Origin: an uncultured Arcobacter sp.
GTDB lineage: Bacteria > Campylobacterota > Campylobacteria > Campylobacterales > Arcobacteraceae
Length of the DNA stretch: 15,789 nucleotides
Assembly: GCA_913062735.1 (NCBI GenBank)
Contig: CAJXWI010000009.1
Span: forward strand, 1 to 15,789
Direction of reading: 5' to 3'
In this document: positions 14,489 through 15,789 of the stretch, piece by piece
Layout: each line of letters starts with the position of its first letter
Numbering within the stretch: the first letter of the stretch is position 1
Position numbers and translations under genes: made by a program
The notes under the pieces: generated by a model
Seen by the model: only the letters and a program-made list of their open reading frames with translations
Told to the model about the DNA's origin: nothing
Database searches by the model: none

Positions 14489-15514
14489 ATGAGAGCTCGT
14501 CACTTTTTATTTATTATGTTTTTTTGCCTTACTTTTCTAATGGCCCAAGAAAATAAAGAAGGCAAGTTTTATGGCGCAAAAGATGTTAATATTCCCTCTT
14601 GGTTTTTAGATAGTTTTTTAGATATTAAAGATGATATTGAAGAACAAGCCTTAGAAAACAAACGTATTATAATATTTGTACATCAAAAAGATTGCCCGTA
14701 TTGTAATAAATTTATCAGCCATAATTTAAGAGATAAAAAAACAAAAGAAAAATTACAAAAACATTTTTCCATTATTGATATCAATATGTTTGGAGATAAA
14801 GAAATAAATTATCTTGATGGAAAAACATACAGTGAAAAAAGTTTTGCAAAAAAATATCAAATACAATTTACACCCACCTTGATTTTCTTTAATGAAAAAA
14901 GCGAAGAAATATTAAGACTAAATGGCTACATTCCCCTTAAAAAATTCAATCTTGCCCTTGATTATATTAAAAATAAAGAAGAAAAAACGCTTAGCTTTAA
15001 AAACTATCTACGAAAATACAGTAAAAAAGATATTTCGGAAACTAGCATAAAAAATAAACTTTTTATTAATACATCTAAGAACTTTAGAAGAGATAAAAAC
15101 AGCAAAGCACTTGCAGTATTTTTTGAGTATGAAAATTGTCTTGAGTGTAAAAAACTGCATACTTTATTTCTACAAGATCCTATCATACTAAAACTTCTAA
15201 AGAACATTGATATACGATTTGTTGATATGGATGTGAATACTGCCCTTGTAACGCCTTCAAAAATTATCATGAATACAAAAGATTGGTTAAAGAAACTAAA
15301 TATTACTTATAACCCAAGTATTATATTTTTTGATAACAAAGGTAAAGAAATAATACGAATTGAATCTAATTTTAAAAAATTTCATCTTCAAAGTATAGTA
15401 GATTATGTAGGCAGCCAAGAGTACAAAAATGAAGCAGAATTTCAAAGGTATTTAACAAAAAGAGCCAATAGTATTAGAAAAAAAGGCAAAGATGTTGATA
15501 TATGGAAAGATTAA
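14489..15514 (+). CDS. Secreted protein with two thioredoxin-like domains
   Basis: Probable periplasmic thiol-disulfide protein of 341 residues. I start at the ATG at 14489, behind AAAGGAG; an upstream GTG at 14441 lies before the palindrome. A signal peptide covers about 1-19 (FLFIMFFCLTFLMA, cleavage before Gln). The first thioredoxin-like domain (about 45-175) has C69-P-Y-C72 and a cis-proline segment QFTPTLIFF. The second (about 190-330) has C217-L-E-C220 and YNPSIIFF. Both have the EI-R/L tail strand of SoxW-like thioredoxins, and the second looks like a diverged copy of the first. CPYC resembles glutaredoxin/DsbC-type sites, while CLEC is unusual. The C-terminus is basic. It might reduce or repair periplasmic thiols or cytochrome haem sites, but no partner gene is adjacent. 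Confidence 0.8.
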   Translation: MRARHFLFIMFFCLTFLMAQENKEGKFYGAKDVNIPSWFLDSFLDIKDDIEEQALENKRIIIFVHQKDCPYCNKFISHNLRDKKTKEKLQKHFSIIDINMFGDKEINYLDGKTYSEKSFAKKYQIQFTPTLIFFNEKSEEILRLNGYIPLKKFNLALDYIKNKEEKTLSFKNYLRKYSKKDISETSIKNKLFINTSKNFRRDKNSKALAVFFEYENCLECKKLHTLFLQDPIILKLLKNIDIRFVDMDVNTALVTPSKIIMNTKDWLKKLNITYNPSIIFFDNKGKEIIRIESNFKKFHLQSIVDYVGSQEYKNEAEFQRYLTKRANSIRKKGKDVDIWKD

Positions 15515-15562
15515 GTATTTAATAAATTTTGAATGTAAAACATATAAAATAAAATTTTAGGC

Positions 15563-15615
15563 AAAAAAAAAGCTTCTAGATAAAAGAACTAAGGTTCAAA
15601 TATCTAAAAGCTTTT
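15563..15615 (-). terminator. Rho-independent terminator of the tRNA-Asn genes
   Basis: On the - strand AAAAGCTTTTAGATA (15615-15601) pairs over 15 bases, with one G-U pair, with the arm at 15582-15568. A small inner GAAC/GTTC hairpin sits in the loop, and the structure runs into T9 (15571-15563). It lies just past the 3' end of the last tRNA gene. The same stem may also slow transcription arriving from the thioredoxin-like gene. Confidence 0.75.
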
Positions 15616-15617
15616 AA

Positions 15618-15692
15618 TGGCTCCGGCACCAGGATTCGAACCTGGGACCAAATGATTAACAGTCATCTACTCTACCACTGAGCTATGCCGGA
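15618..15692 (-). tRNA. tRNA-Asn (anticodon GTT), second copy in transcription order
   Basis: 75 bases on the - strand, from TCCGGCA to a genomically encoded CCA. The acceptor stem TCCGGCA/TGCCGGA is fully paired with discriminator G. The D arm is AGCTCAGTGGTAGAGT. The anticodon loop CTGTTAA sits between GATGA and TCATT and gives anticodon GTT. The T arm has GGTTCGAATCC. It reads the Asn codons AAC and AAU. It is identical to the copy at 15715-15789. Confidence 0.97.
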
Positions 15693-15714
15693 ATGTGTTG
15701 TAATAAATTTTAAA

Positions 15715-15789
15715 TGGCTCCGGCACCAGGATTCGAACCTGGGACCAAATGATTAACAGTCATCTACTCTACCACTGAGCTATGCCGGA
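15715..15789 (-). tRNA. tRNA-Asn (anticodon GTT), first copy in transcription order
   Basis: Same 75 bases as the neighbouring copy, including the encoded CCA, separated from it by a 22-base AT-rich spacer (15693-15714). The two are probably cotranscribed and end at the terminator at 15563-15615. Its 5' end coincides with the last base of the window, so its promoter is not visible and further copies could lie beyond. Confidence 0.97.

Noticed and set aside
15618..15789. tRNA duplication as an integration (att) site of a mobile element
   Set aside because: The copies are complete functional tRNA genes with a 22-base spacer, not a partial 3' repeat flanking cargo, and no integrase or phage gene is present.
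1..15789. CRISPR arrays, insertion sequences, prophage genes or a replication origin
   Set aside because: No regularly spaced repeats, transposase or integrase motifs, terminal inverted repeats or DnaA-box clusters were seen.

Overview
The window is strongly AT-rich and gene-dense. Its content and gene order point to Campylobacterota, most likely an Arcobacter-like genus (Arcobacteraceae). Three neighbourhoods support this: spoT-tyrS-nitronate monooxygenase-amidase, rplY-pth-LptF/LptG permease, and a small c-type cytochrome divergent from folD-lepB. All three resemble arrangements known from Campylobacter and relatives. The assignment rests on synteny and protein style; no search was run.

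Layout. At 1-2181 is a (p)ppGpp synthetase/hydrolase gene (spoT/rsh) whose native N-terminus is missing. About 190 coding bases of a glycoside hydrolase family 18 (GH18, chitinase-like) gene are joined in frame in its place. From 2328 to 5971, on the + strand, run tyrS, a nitronate monooxygenase-like flavoprotein and a periplasmic N-acetylmuramoyl-L-alanine amidase with signal peptide. The amidase appears to start at an AUU codon. From 9076 down to 5943, on the - strand, are a monohaem cytochrome c, rplY, pth, an LptF/LptG permease and a NUDIX hydrolase. The NUDIX gene overlaps the amidase tail to tail. From 9163 to 11262, on the + strand, are folD, lepB and rpiB, tightly overlapped. From 11282 to 13339 is a less familiar run: a 39-residue membrane peptide, an HD-domain phosphohydrolase, a 99-residue basic protein apparently starting at AUA, and a two-helix membrane protein. 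A threonine aldolase and a secreted protein with two thioredoxin folds follow. The window closes with two identical tRNA-Asn genes on the - strand and their terminator.

How the genes work together. Most of the region is housekeeping: translation (TyrS, L25, Pth, tRNA-Asn), envelope biogenesis (amidase, LptF/G, signal peptidase), one-carbon and pentose metabolism (FolD, RpiB, threonine aldolase) and the stringent response (SpoT). Several - and + strand groups overlap by 1-8 bases, which suggests translational coupling.

I found no convincing new defence, mobile or secretion system. The points most worth a second look are the GH18/SpoT chimeric join, two near-cognate start codons (AUU and AUA) behind good Shine-Dalgarno sites, the unannotated 39-codon gene, and the palindrome carrying a -10 box between the cytochrome and folD. 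The chimera sits at the left edge, and the right edge stops exactly at the end of a duplicated tRNA. Both fit a short-read or metagenomic contig whose ends are assembly break points.
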